Positions 29,924-37,059 of a DNA stretch of 64,000 bases are shown here, piece after piece. Numbering within the stretch: the first letter of the stretch is position 1; each line of letters starts with the position of its first letter. The stretch covers positions 31,013 to 95,012 of the IMG/VR virus record IMGVR_UViG_3300021425_000014. One strand, 5' to 3'. Under the pieces are notes generated by a model, which was not told where the DNA came from, did no database searches, and was given only the letters and a program-made list of their open reading frames with translations. A program made the position numbers and the translations under genes. The stretch is from a virus.

Positions 29924-30178
29924 ATGACCATGATCGTTAACAAAGAGTACACCGTAAAGCTGGCTATAAACGGTAGCCAAGATCCGGTGGATCCAGTGGG
30001 AACCTTGAGGTTCCACGGTTTCACCGTTATCGGTGAAAACGGCGAAGAATTCTTCGTCGACTTTCAGGACTTGGCCAACGGTCGCCAGGTCGATGAAAAG
30101 TTCGACGTGACGATCTTGTGGCGGCTCAGTGAGTTCTACAAGTCACAGTTTCTCAAGGTTATCGGCGAGAAACTGTAA
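29924..30178 (+). CDS. Cassette 15 protein, paralog of cassettes 8 and 14
   Basis: 84 aa, ATG 29924 after GGGAGGT. Strand-rich N terminus (MTMIVNKEYTVKLAINGSQD) then GFTVIGENGEEFFVDFQDLA, which lines up with the strand and DLVNA segments of cassettes 8 and 14. Basic C-terminal helix. Function unknown. Confidence 0.65.
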   Translation: MTMIVNKEYTVKLAINGSQDPVDPVGTLRFHGFTVIGENGEEFFVDFQDLANGRQVDEKFDVTILWRLSEFYKSQFLKVIGEKL

Positions 30179-30181
30179 CCC

Positions 30182-30211
30182 AAGGGCCCCCCGCAAGGGG
30201 GGCTTTTTTTA
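30182..30211 (+). terminator. Terminator of cassette 15
   Basis: GGGCCCCCCGCAAGGGGGGC then TTTTTTTA. Confidence 0.8.
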
Positions 30212-30228
30212 TTGCCCCCTATTATATG

Positions 30229-30408
30229 GCATTGTATTGTATTGCCCCCGGCATATAGCCCCTCCCCATCAATGCCCCTGTTAATCAGAAAAATAAATGT
30301 TTCACGCGCCGTATATTATAAAAATAATCGTTCGGTGGCCCCGAATGGCGGCCAATACAATTCAACACAATTCAATTCAATTCTAAAACATTTTATTGCA
30401 TTGTATTG
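30229..30408. repeat. TATTG/CAATA array R16
   Basis: TATTG at 30229-30244, CAATA at 30353-30383 and TATTG at 30395-30408. Further small blocks are at 30658-30675 and 30804-30826. No convincing gene lies in 30212-32024. Confidence 0.75.
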
Positions 30409-30469
30409 AAAAAAGTTTCTGGGGGTGCGCAAAAAGCGGGAAGATTAATTCCCCACATTTTTCACTCAA

Positions 30470-30590
30470 CCCTTAAAACTTAACACCCTTTTCTTTGCGT
30501 ACAGAATGGCGTTAAACACGTTTCAGATACCACGGCAGGGTGATTGTACCTTGAACGATTTTCAGGCACCTTTACGGGGCTTGCGTAGGC
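30470..30590. other. Dispersed structured element, copy D
   Basis: GCGTTAAACACGTTTC, GGCAGGGTGATTGTACCTTG and GGCACCTTTACGGGGC. Copies B and D are most alike (GTTAAACRCGTTTC), A and C are most alike. Confidence 0.6.
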
Positions 30591-30868
30591 TGTTTTAAAT
30601 TTAACTCACATCAGGCTTGTTCAACTTGACGTTGAATTGACACAGCCTGAAAAATCCCATACAATACAATTCAACACATGGGGCCATGATCATGAGTTTT
30701 CCCCATGTATAGGATCCCCAACTTTCGACCAATAGCTTTAAAAACCCTTTCCCGCTTTCGATCGCCAGCCCCGGCGCACAGGGCGAAAAAAGTCGATTTT
30801 TGCTGTATTGTATTGTATTGTATTGTTAACCTAACCTTACCCTCATCTTAACCTGTTCTTAACCTTCG

Positions 30869-31280
30869 ATGTCAACTAAGAGATCTTTAAGAGATCGTTA
30901 AATTTAGGTTAAATTTTGGTGTAAAATATTTTACCATATTTCGTCGAAAATGTCAATTAAAAGATCTTTAAAAGATCTTAAAATTTAGGTTAAATTTTGC
31001 TACCACGAAAATCCAGATCTGTCAACTAAATTTAGGTTAAAGATCTTTAAATTATGGTTAAATTTTACGATCACAGATCTCGTCGAAAGTCAATTAAATT
31101 TGAGTTAAAGATCTTTAAGTTTAGGTTAAGTTTTACGATCAGATTTTTCGTCGAAAGTCAATTAAAAATAAGTTAAAGATCTTAAAGGTTTGGTTAAATT
31201 TTACAGGCACATTTTTCACCGAAAGTCAATTAAATTCAGGTTAAAGATCTTTAAGATTTGATTAAACTTTTTTCGTCGAA
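30869..31280. repeat. GATC-rich iteron field, candidate origin of replication
   Basis: About six imperfect units of 56-78 bases. A typical unit reads CGTCGAAAGTCAATTAAATT, then GTTAAAGATCTTTAA, then GGTTAAATTTTACGATCA. AGATCTTTAA (palindromic AAAGATCTTT) recurs in every unit and more than ten GATC sites fall in 410 bases. It is preceded by TTAACC-type repeats (30826-30868). AT-rich direct repeats with short inverted repeats, in a gene-free region next to a strand switch in coding direction, are typical of replication origins. Confidence 0.7.
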
Positions 31281-31955
31281 AAAAATCAGATGAATCGGAT
31301 TTTGTCAATACTTTTTTACAATTTGTAATATTCCTGATCAGTAATATTTGTTGTCAGATCCGCAACGTGACAACAAAAAAAAATCATGGAAAATCTAATA
31401 TGTCAATGGTTCAGATCAAGCTCAGATCATGTGAGTCTCATGCACTCAACATGTTGCCACGGCGGAAAAATCATGCGAATCGGATTTTGTCAAGCTTTAC
31501 ATTGCTTCACATTATCGTATGACATAAAAACGATCCCCGAAACCGGCTCCCAGTGCGGGCCCGTTTACAGGATGCCCGTAAAGGCCCTTGATCTACCCTT
31601 GCCCTTATGTCCGGACGTTGGACGCCTCAAGGGGCCCGGACGGGCATCCAGGGGCCCTAGGATGGCCTGTGAGGGGCCCGCCATCGGGCACGATTTGCCG
31701 ATCACGTCGAACATACAATCGAACAGTCATGCGCGCGCCATGCGTGTCGCGCGGGTACGCTGTGCGCTTGACGCCGTGATCTGACGTCAAACCCTGATGT
31801 GGCGCGGGTTTCCGGGTTTCCAGATCTAGCACGGTCAAACTGGATTGAATTGTATTGAAAGACGGGAAACGTAGACGCCGTGCCGGTTTCCGGGTTTTCA
31901 TGCTTGGATAGGCTCAAAATCGAGTCGATTTTGGGCTGTACATCAGGGGCCCGAT
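31281..31955. other. Gene-free region with duplicated promoter-like motif and GC-rich core
   Basis: The phrase AATCGGATTTTGTCAA occurs twice (near 31290 and 31485), each followed by a possible -10 box; the second is TTGTCA at 31497-31502, 17 bases, CATTAT at 31520-31525. Downstream, 31550-31790 is GC-rich with many GGGCCC palindromes and no convincing gene. GCCGGTTTCCGGGTTTTC is a near direct repeat of sequence at 31806 and 31883. It might encode a structured RNA. Confidence 0.4.
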
Positions 31956-32024
31956 GTGAGACTATATTCATGGCCAAGGGGCCACGGGGCAAAGCGGGGC
32001 CCGATACCCGCGGGGAGATACCAC

Positions 32025-32546
32025 ATGTCCGATATCACCACATTGCAAGCCGCCCTCGCACGTATCGCTGAGCTTGAGGCCGCTCAATCGGCACAAGCAG
32101 CCCCCTCGATTGCGGTAGAAGTCACAATCGAGGATCTCGATGTGGAGGGGGTGCAAACGGATGTACGTGCTGCTAACTTTGAACCCGCCGTTCGCGGCTC
32201 GCGGCTCGCGAAAAATCCAAGCGTGACGGGCAAGGGTATGAAGTCTTGTCATCACGCCGTTGACCTTGAACATGCCGTAAAAACGTTAAATAAGCTGGTC
32301 GCAGAATTCGGGCCCGTGTTCAAGCGGCCTCAAGCCCGCCGCTGGTTTTTCAATGCAGCCCGTACGGGTTTCGGGGAATATCAGCGCTACACGAACGAGG
32401 GTAGCGTAAACGGCCACTTCAGTGGCCTTAAGGCGCGCGTTGACGACGAAGCACCGGGTCTGCTCACCACGAGGAGCAAACCCGAAACTTGGACGGTTGA
32501 CCTATTCAAACTTGCACAGCTTAACAAACTCTTTAACATCTCTTAA
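32025..32546 (+). CDS. Small basic protein of unknown function (last array gene)
   Basis: 173 aa from ATG 32025, following GGGGAG in a leader with a GCGGGGCCCGATACCCGC hairpin as in the cassettes. The N terminus (SDITTLQAALARIAELEAAQ) is a coiled coil with Ala-rich tail, then basic segments (SRLAKNPSVTGKGMKSCHHA) and FKRPQARRWFFNAARTGFGE near residue 100. No family is recognised. A promoter could not be identified with confidence. Its terminator precedes the minus-strand gene block. Confidence 0.6.
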   Translation: MSDITTLQAALARIAELEAAQSAQAAPSIAVEVTIEDLDVEGVQTDVRAANFEPAVRGSRLAKNPSVTGKGMKSCHHAVDLEHAVKTLNKLVAEFGPVFKRPQARRWFFNAARTGFGEYQRYTNEGSVNGHFSGLKARVDDEAPGLLTTRSKPETWTVDLFKLAQLNKLFNIS

Positions 32547-32552
32547 CCTTGG

Positions 32553-32584
32553 GTGGGGGGCCCGTCCAGCGGGCCCCCTTTAAG
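32553..32584 (+). terminator. Terminator after the 32025 gene
   Basis: GGGGGGCCCGTCCAGCGGGCCCCC followed by TTTAAG: a strong stem. Confidence 0.7.
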
Positions 32585-32758
32585 TTCTGGTTAAGGTTTT
32601 CCCCTGTGGAAGACCCCCTCCTTAACAAAAATTTAACCTTCCCTTAAGAAAGGGCGTTATAACAATCTAGTGCGTGACCTTGTTACCATAGACAGGAATG
32701 GCATAAAACGCCACTACAACCTCACCCGGCGCTATGGCTTTACCATAGACAGGATTCA

Positions 32759-33589
32759 TTAAAGCATACTTGTGTATAGGGGGATACTCATATTTAGTTC
32801 TGATTGTAGTTTATTATTTGATAAGGGTATTGATAATACTCTATTAGGGGTTAGTATTCTTTTATGGTTTTGTTGTCCCAATATTTTGGCTAGTTGATAT
32901 ATTGTTATTGGGGTTCCTGAGTTTACTGCGTTGTATATTCCTTTTTGTATGATGCCGCCTTTTATTAGCATATGTGAGAATACGAAGATGATCTCTGCTA
33001 GGGTCTTATAGGACGTTGGGATTCCATAACTTATATCGTCAAGATTTGCCTCTTTAATCTTTCCGTCGATTAGTTTGCTTAGGAAGTTATCTTCCCCTTT
33101 TTCGAACAGCCATTGTGTCCGTAGTATATAATACTTTCTTGAGTTGAGTCTTAGGTTATTTTCCCCGATTAATTTGTGCATACCGTAAGCAGTTTCAGGG
33201 CCTAAAAATTGATCGTCGTATTCTGTGTAGAACTGTGGCTGTTCCGCGAATAGTTGTTTCTTGCTTGAGAATACATAATTCGTGGAAATGTGAATAATTG
33301 GGCTTGACGTAGCCATAGCTAGATTTTTAGGGCCAAGGGCGTTCGTCTTGTAGCATTTTATGTGCTCCTTGGGATCCTGATCGGGCATGTATGTCTCAGT
33401 GTATGCCGATAGATTTATGACTAGATCTGGAGAGATTTGTTCGAGAACTTTTGATACCATTAAAGAATCGGCAACGTCACACTCTTGGCGACCAAGGGCG
33501 AACACCTTGACATCTTCTAGGCTTTCAACAAAAGGTTTTAGATACTTATAGGTTTTAGAGTTGGCTCCCGTGATTAGTATCTTTTTCAT
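32759..33589 (-). CDS. RmlD-like NAD(P)-dependent reductase (dTDP-sugar reductase family)
   Basis: 276 aa. Extended short-chain dehydrogenase: N-terminal nucleotide-binding start KKILITGANSKTY, a degenerate form of the usual TGAxGxxG, ILITG strand and the DVADSLMVSKVL stretch typical of RmlD/RfbD; the catalytic Y-x3-K appears as YGMHKLIGE near residue 140, with HISTNYVFS earlier. It would reduce dTDP-4-keto-6-deoxy-L-hexose to dTDP-L-rhamnose. RmlC-like epimerase is encoded 1.6 kb away on the same strand, but RmlA and RmlB are missing, so host dTDP-glucose enzymes would supply the substrate. A role in surface glycan or virion glycosylation is possible. Confidence 0.75.
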   Translation of the reverse strand: MKKILITGANSKTYKYLKPFVESLEDVKVFALGRQECDVADSLMVSKVLEQISPDLVINLSAYTETYMPDQDPKEHIKCYKTNALGPKNLAMATSSPIIHISTNYVFSSKKQLFAEQPQFYTEYDDQFLGPETAYGMHKLIGENNLRLNSRKYYILRTQWLFEKGEDNFLSKLIDGKIKEANLDDISYGIPTSYKTLAEIIFVFSHMLIKGGIIQKGIYNAVNSGTPITIYQLAKILGQQNHKRILTPNRVLSIPLSNNKLQSELNMSIPLYTSML

Positions 33590-33704
33590 TTGGCTCTCCA
33601 GATTGTTTATCTAGTTGTTCTTTAATTTTTTTATTTGTACGCTTTCGCGATTTTTCCAGAACCCTGTTCAAGACGTGCTCTGTTACACTACTCTTCTTTG
33701 CCAT
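33555..33704 (-). CDS. Small basic protein between reductase and methylase
   Basis: 49 aa from ATG 33704. Very basic (LNRVLEKSRKRTNKKIKEQL). It overlaps the start of the reductase gene by 35 bases and the end of the methyltransferase by 17, so it would be coupled to both. Could be spurious, but the frame is retained from a plausible start. No family is recognised. Confidence 0.4.
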   Translation of the reverse strand: MAKKSSVTEHVLNRVLEKSRKRTNKKIKEQLDKQSGEPNEKDTNHGSQL

Positions 33705-34806
33705 TATGATGCTCGATTCTTTTTTGTGCGATCTCAAAAAAGTGTGGGTCTAACTCAATGCCGATAAAGTCAAAACCCTCTTTTACCGCTCCAACACCAG
33801 TTGAACCTGAGCCCATAAATGGATCCAATATGGTTCCACCCGGCGGTGTGATTAACCTACATAGATAGGACATTAGCTTGATAGGCTTTACCGTTGGATG
33901 GTTATTCTTGCGCTTTACTGGTGCCCATCTTGGGTCGTTCTCAATGCCGCCTGGGTTTACTCTATTGAGTGTTGAATCCTTTAGATCAACGAGGCCATCT
34001 TCTTTTTCGCCTACACTAGCTTTAGCGCAATAGAAAAAACGGACGGCATCACCAAGTAATTCAATTACCTCTTCATCTCCATCATGAATAAAATTAGAAG
34101 GCCATCTTCCTAATTCGTGAGGAGATTTATTGATTACTGGGGTTTCGCCTTCTGTGAAAAATTTAACAGTACCAAGTCCAGTAGCTTTATGGGATTTCCA
34201 GGGTTCGCCTTCAATCCTGCATCCATCAATATTCAATGCGCCCGTTTTGTGTTCCAGCATATTGTTAGAAACAGAACCTTTAAATGGCTTTCTTGCTAGA
34301 ACAATAGGCTCCCAGGCTGGCTTAAGTGCTGTTCCCCAACCTTTCCAGTCGTTGGCCTCGTCACTACCTGGGATATATTCGTGGTATTCACCACCAGTAA
34401 AGTCACCGGCCATTGAATTTCTTTTTGATCCACTCTTACCTTTCACTTCACCCTTTTTGCCCTGGGATCCAAGCTCTCGATCGATCGCCTTTGATAAATC
34501 CATAGACTTGGGAAATCCGCTTCCAAAGGCCCAGCCAATCTGATCACGAATTTCAAAACCTGCATCCTCTAAATTCGTTACACCTCTGTGATATGTTCTT
34601 GTGCCAAAAAAGGAAAGAAGGTGTGCGCCAGGTTTTAGTACGCGAAACACTTCCTTCCACAATTCAACACTAGGAACATCATGATCCCATTTTTTGTTCA
34701 TGAACTTTATCCCATATGGGGGATCGCATACGCATGAATCAATAGAATTATCTTGAACATATTTTAGGATCTGAAGTGAGTCGCCTTGTTCTAGTCTAAT
34801 GTGCAT
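33688..34806 (-). CDS. Site-specific DNA methyltransferase (N6/N4, beta-type order)
   Basis: 372 aa. Catalytic DPPYGIKF (near residue 30) comes before the SAM-binding DPFMGSGSTGVGAVKEGF (near residue 330), the order of the beta class N6_N4 methylases, and LARKPFKGSVSNNMLEHKTG fits the target region. It is likely to protect phage DNA against host restriction or to hide it from defence. Adenine or cytosine as target cannot be decided. No cognate endonuclease is next to it. Unlike the D12 methylase at 4611, this gene lies in the accessory block. Confidence 0.9.
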   Translation of the reverse strand: MHIRLEQGDSLQILKYVQDNSIDSCVCDPPYGIKFMNKKWDHDVPSVELWKEVFRVLKPGAHLLSFFGTRTYHRGVTNLEDAGFEIRDQIGWAFGSGFPKSMDLSKAIDRELGSQGKKGEVKGKSGSKRNSMAGDFTGGEYHEYIPGSDEANDWKGWGTALKPAWEPIVLARKPFKGSVSNNMLEHKTGALNIDGCRIEGEPWKSHKATGLGTVKFFTEGETPVINKSPHELGRWPSNFIHDGDEEVIELLGDAVRFFYCAKASVGEKEDGLVDLKDSTLNRVNPGGIENDPRWAPVKRKNNHPTVKPIKLMSYLCRLITPPGGTILDPFMGSGSTGVGAVKEGFDFIGIELDPHFFEIAQKRIEHHNGKEE

Positions 34807-34809
34807 TTA

Positions 34810-35016
34810 TTATCCTTCTTCGCAATCGTAACAATCTAGAATACCACAAATCGGGCAACCAAACTCACTCAGATCAACATTAACCTCACGAGGCTTATCG
34901 CCGCCATGTGGCCCACAACCCGTGCCGTGAGTAATCTCACTCAGGTGAACGAAATCTCTTTCTTTTGGGCGAGAGATTTTCAATATTATCTTCTCTTTGT
35001 TGCGCTTTCGTCCCAC
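34810..35016 (-). CDS. Small zinc-ribbon-like protein
   Basis: 68 aa, GTG start at 35016 with GGGG upstream. Three cysteine pairs are apparent (GTGCGPHGG, CPICGILDCYDCEEG), consistent with one or two zinc sites. It overlaps the upstream gene by 80 bases, unusually long, though both frames have plausible protein content. Role unknown. Confidence 0.5.
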   Translation of the reverse strand: MGRKRNKEKIILKISRPKERDFVHLSEITHGTGCGPHGGDKPREVNVDLSEFGCPICGILDCYDCEEG

Positions 35017-35239
35017 TTAAATATTCCCCTGCATCATTAAAGCATTCTGAACAAATATGAACGTCTTCTCTATTGGATAATAGATCTTCTTCACCAGTAC
35101 AATGCCAAGCTTCCCAGTATGATTCCCGCTTTTGGTTGTTCTTTTTATCTGTAATATCCCATAAAATTTTATTGCAGAAATTGCAAGTCATTCTGTGGGT
35201 TCTTTTGAATACTACTATGCGCTTTTTTCTGTGTTCCAT
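34937..35239 (-). CDS. Small cysteine-rich protein
   Basis: 100 aa. It starts with a basic region KKRIVVFKRTHR followed by CNFCNKILWD, HC and CSECFND, a zinc-binding spacing (C-x2-C ... C-x2-C). The C-terminal end is basic (KRKRFRSPE). It directly follows the epimerase gene on the minus strand. Possible DNA-binding adaptor; function unknown. Confidence 0.55.
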   Translation of the reverse strand: MEHRKKRIVVFKRTHRMTCNFCNKILWDITDKKNNQKRESYWEAWHCTGEEDLLSNREDVHICSECFNDAGEYLSGTKAQQREDNIENLSPKRKRFRSPE

Positions 35240-35240
35240 A

Positions 35241-35876
35241 TTAAGTTAAATCCGTGCCAATGCAGTGCGTGAAGTTATTATACTCTTTTTGAAGTAAAGA
35301 TTCTAGTGATTCGGCATAACTATCTTTTTCGGACATTATTAGATCTGATAGAGATAAACCAAGATCTGAAACTTTTTGGTGAATGTCCATTAATAGGTTT
35401 AGGTTATCTGAGGTTACTGACTGAATTTGAGCGTCAAGTGGGTTAATAATCCGTTCGTGTTGCGGAAATCTAGAGCCATCAACCAGATAATTGACGATTG
35501 TGTTGTCCTGAGTTGTTAAGAATCCGTGAGCGTATCCATTTGGAACACGCAGAGATTGGCCTTGTGTTAGCTCAAAACCTGCAAACTTGCCGAAGGTCTT
35601 TGACTTTGGTCGAATATCAACAACATAATCAACGATTCCTCCAGTAATGACACTCACCAGCTTCGATTGTGGCAAGAATACCTGAAAATGCATCCCCCTG
35701 AAAGTTCCTGCCTTTTTGTTTACGGATAGATTTGATTGTACAGCGTTAAAGCCAGTAGCCCTCACGTTCCATAGCTCAGCAAATGAGCCACGATTATCTT
35801 CGTGTACGGCTAAATTAATTAGTGTTGGGCAAATTCCATCAAATGCTGTAATTTTCTCAACAGTTGTTTGACTCAT
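35241..35876 (-). CDS. RmlC-like dTDP-4-dehydrorhamnose 3,5-epimerase
   Basis: 211 aa. Cupin-fold epimerase: RGSFAELWNV near residue 30, SNLSVNKKAGTFRGMHFQVF (catalytic His in the RG(L/M)HFQ motif), VVDIRPKSKTFGKFAGFEL and RVPNGYAHGFLTTQD, all in the order of RmlC. It epimerises carbons 3 and 5 of the 4-keto sugar ahead of the RmlD-like reductase encoded downstream on the same strand. RBS GGAGATAATT precedes the start at 35876. Presence of C and D without A and B implies reliance on host pathway or a modified sugar. Confidence 0.85.
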   Translation of the reverse strand: MSQTTVEKITAFDGICPTLINLAVHEDNRGSFAELWNVRATGFNAVQSNLSVNKKAGTFRGMHFQVFLPQSKLVSVITGGIVDYVVDIRPKSKTFGKFAGFELTQGQSLRVPNGYAHGFLTTQDNTIVNYLVDGSRFPQHERIINPLDAQIQSVTSDNLNLLMDIHQKVSDLGLSLSDLIMSEKDSYAESLESLLQKEYNNFTHCIGTDLT

Positions 35877-35899
35877 AATTATCTCCTGGGGATAAAAAA

Positions 35900-36142
35900 A
35901 TGAAACTTAAGCCCACGATTGGCAATAAACGGATTATCGAGTTGGTGAAGGATATTGAAGGTATTTTAAACCATGAAGAGCTTGCTGTCAAGCACGGAAT
36001 TTCAATTCACAACCTCAGATACTTGCTTAGGAAAATGACCGATCTTGGCATCATTCAGGTCGAGAGAACAAGGAATTCTGACGGAGTATTTGGCCCAACT
36101 TACGTAACCGTATTAAAATGGCCTGAGCTAGATGTACGATAG
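35900..36142 (+). CDS. Small winged-helix DNA-binding protein
   Basis: 80 aa. Helix-turn-helix pattern in the middle (EELAVKHGISIHNLRYLLRK) followed by a wing (IIQVERTRNSDGVFG). It is divergent from the epimerase gene with 23 bases between, and its 3' end overlaps the next gene. It may regulate this accessory block or the iteron region at 36.76 kb. Confidence 0.7.
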   Translation: MKLKPTIGNKRIIELVKDIEGILNHEELAVKHGISIHNLRYLLRKMTDLGIIQVERTRNSDGVFGPTYVTVLKWPELDVR

Positions 36143-36710
36143 CGAAATAAGGCAATTTATTAAAAGCAGTAATCCTTTAAGAATTATTGTTGATGAAGTT
36201 GTTCTTGGTAGAGCAAGAATTGATTTACTTGATTTAACTGATGAATTACACGGCTACGAAATTAAAAGCGATCACGATGATTATTCGCGGCTAAAAAATC
36301 AAAAGAAGTATTACAATAAGTTTCTATCTAGAATAACGATAATTGTGGGATCAACAAAGAGAGAAGAAATAGTTAAATTAGTTCCAGAATTTTGGGGTAT
36401 TAAAAGTATTTCCCAAATCGGGAACAAAACCGTACTTGAAACAATTAGAGAACCTAAGCCTAATCCCTTCTTCGATAAGTCTGCCGTTTGCTCCTTGCTT
36501 TGGAGATCTGAACTGCTGGATTTGTTGTGTAAACGACATAAAGTGAGCAAATCAGGTAGATACTCAAAATACAGAAGATGGAAATTATCATATACATTGC
36601 AAAAAGAACTTTCTAAAAGTGATGCTATACAAATAATAAGATCATGTTTATTAAACAGGATCAAAGAGGGATGGAGATTAGATTTTAACAAAGAGAAAGA
36701 AGAAGAGTAA
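36132..36710 (+). CDS. sce7726-family protein (PD-(D/E)XK-like nuclease fold)
   Basis: 192 aa. The segment GRARIDLLDLTDELHGYEIK near residue 26, then SDHDDYSRLKNQKKYYNKFL and SRITIIVG, matches the sce7726 family, whose core D-x(n)-E-x-K arrangement belongs to the PD-(D/E)XK nuclease superfamily. It therefore likely binds or cuts nucleic acid. The overlap with the winged-helix gene suggests a two-gene unit, perhaps regulator plus nuclease. It lies immediately upstream of the 14-15 bp iterons. Biological target unknown. Confidence 0.7.
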   Translation: MYDSEIRQFIKSSNPLRIIVDEVVLGRARIDLLDLTDELHGYEIKSDHDDYSRLKNQKKYYNKFLSRITIIVGSTKREEIVKLVPEFWGIKSISQIGNKTVLETIREPKPNPFFDKSAVCSLLWRSELLDLLCKRHKVSKSGRYSKYRRWKLSYTLQKELSKSDAIQIIRSCLLNRIKEGWRLDFNKEKEEE

Positions 36711-36755
36711 ATATACTTTACTTCATGTTCCCCTAATTAGCAATACCCTACCGGA

Positions 36756-36873
36756 AGATCATGGTAATTAAGATCTTTAAATTTAGATCATGGTAATTAG
36801 AGAGAACCTTAATTAGATCATGTTAATATAGATCTTTTACATGAGATCATGGTAAATAAGATCATGTAAATAT
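36756..36873. repeat. Iterons of 14-15 bp containing GATC
   Basis: Eight consecutive units, starting at 36756, 36771, 36785, 36800, 36815, 36830, 36844 and 36859. Consensus AGATCATGGTAATTA. Seven contain GATC. The regular 14-15 bp period, two-thirds of which is near-identical, indicates a protein-binding array such as an origin, partition site or regulatory site. It lies in a gene-free stretch from 36711 to 37208. Confidence 0.8.
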
Positions 36874-37059
36874 AATATATAAAAAAATAAGGTTCCCCCT
36901 TTTCCCCTACCCACATCGTAGCATATATTTTTAAGGCCGTCAAGTACCCCCCCGGAAATTTTTTCATGAAGTTTAAGCAGGTATCGCGGCAAAAAACTGA
37001 AAAACCTCCTCTTTGTAAATCATTAGGGGTAACAGTATAAACTTTGCTCAATGAATTAC

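Noticed and set aside
18512-30408. The repeated intergenic blocks as a CRISPR array.
   Set aside because: Repeats are pentamers in irregular blocks, without constant direct repeats and unique spacers of constant length, and no Cas gene is present.
31386-31784. 132-aa frame in the GC-rich region after the iterons.
   Set aside because: It has no ribosome site, an odd composition, and overlaps palindromic DNA; other frames in the same stretch are equally long. I treat the region as noncoding.
18700-32584. The array as a true integron.
   Set aside because: No tyrosine recombinase or attI is visible and each gene has its own promoter. The comparison is only an analogy.
36818-37051. 77-aa minus-strand frame covering part of the iterons.
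   Set aside because: It is built on the iteron repeats and AT-rich spacer and shows no start signal.
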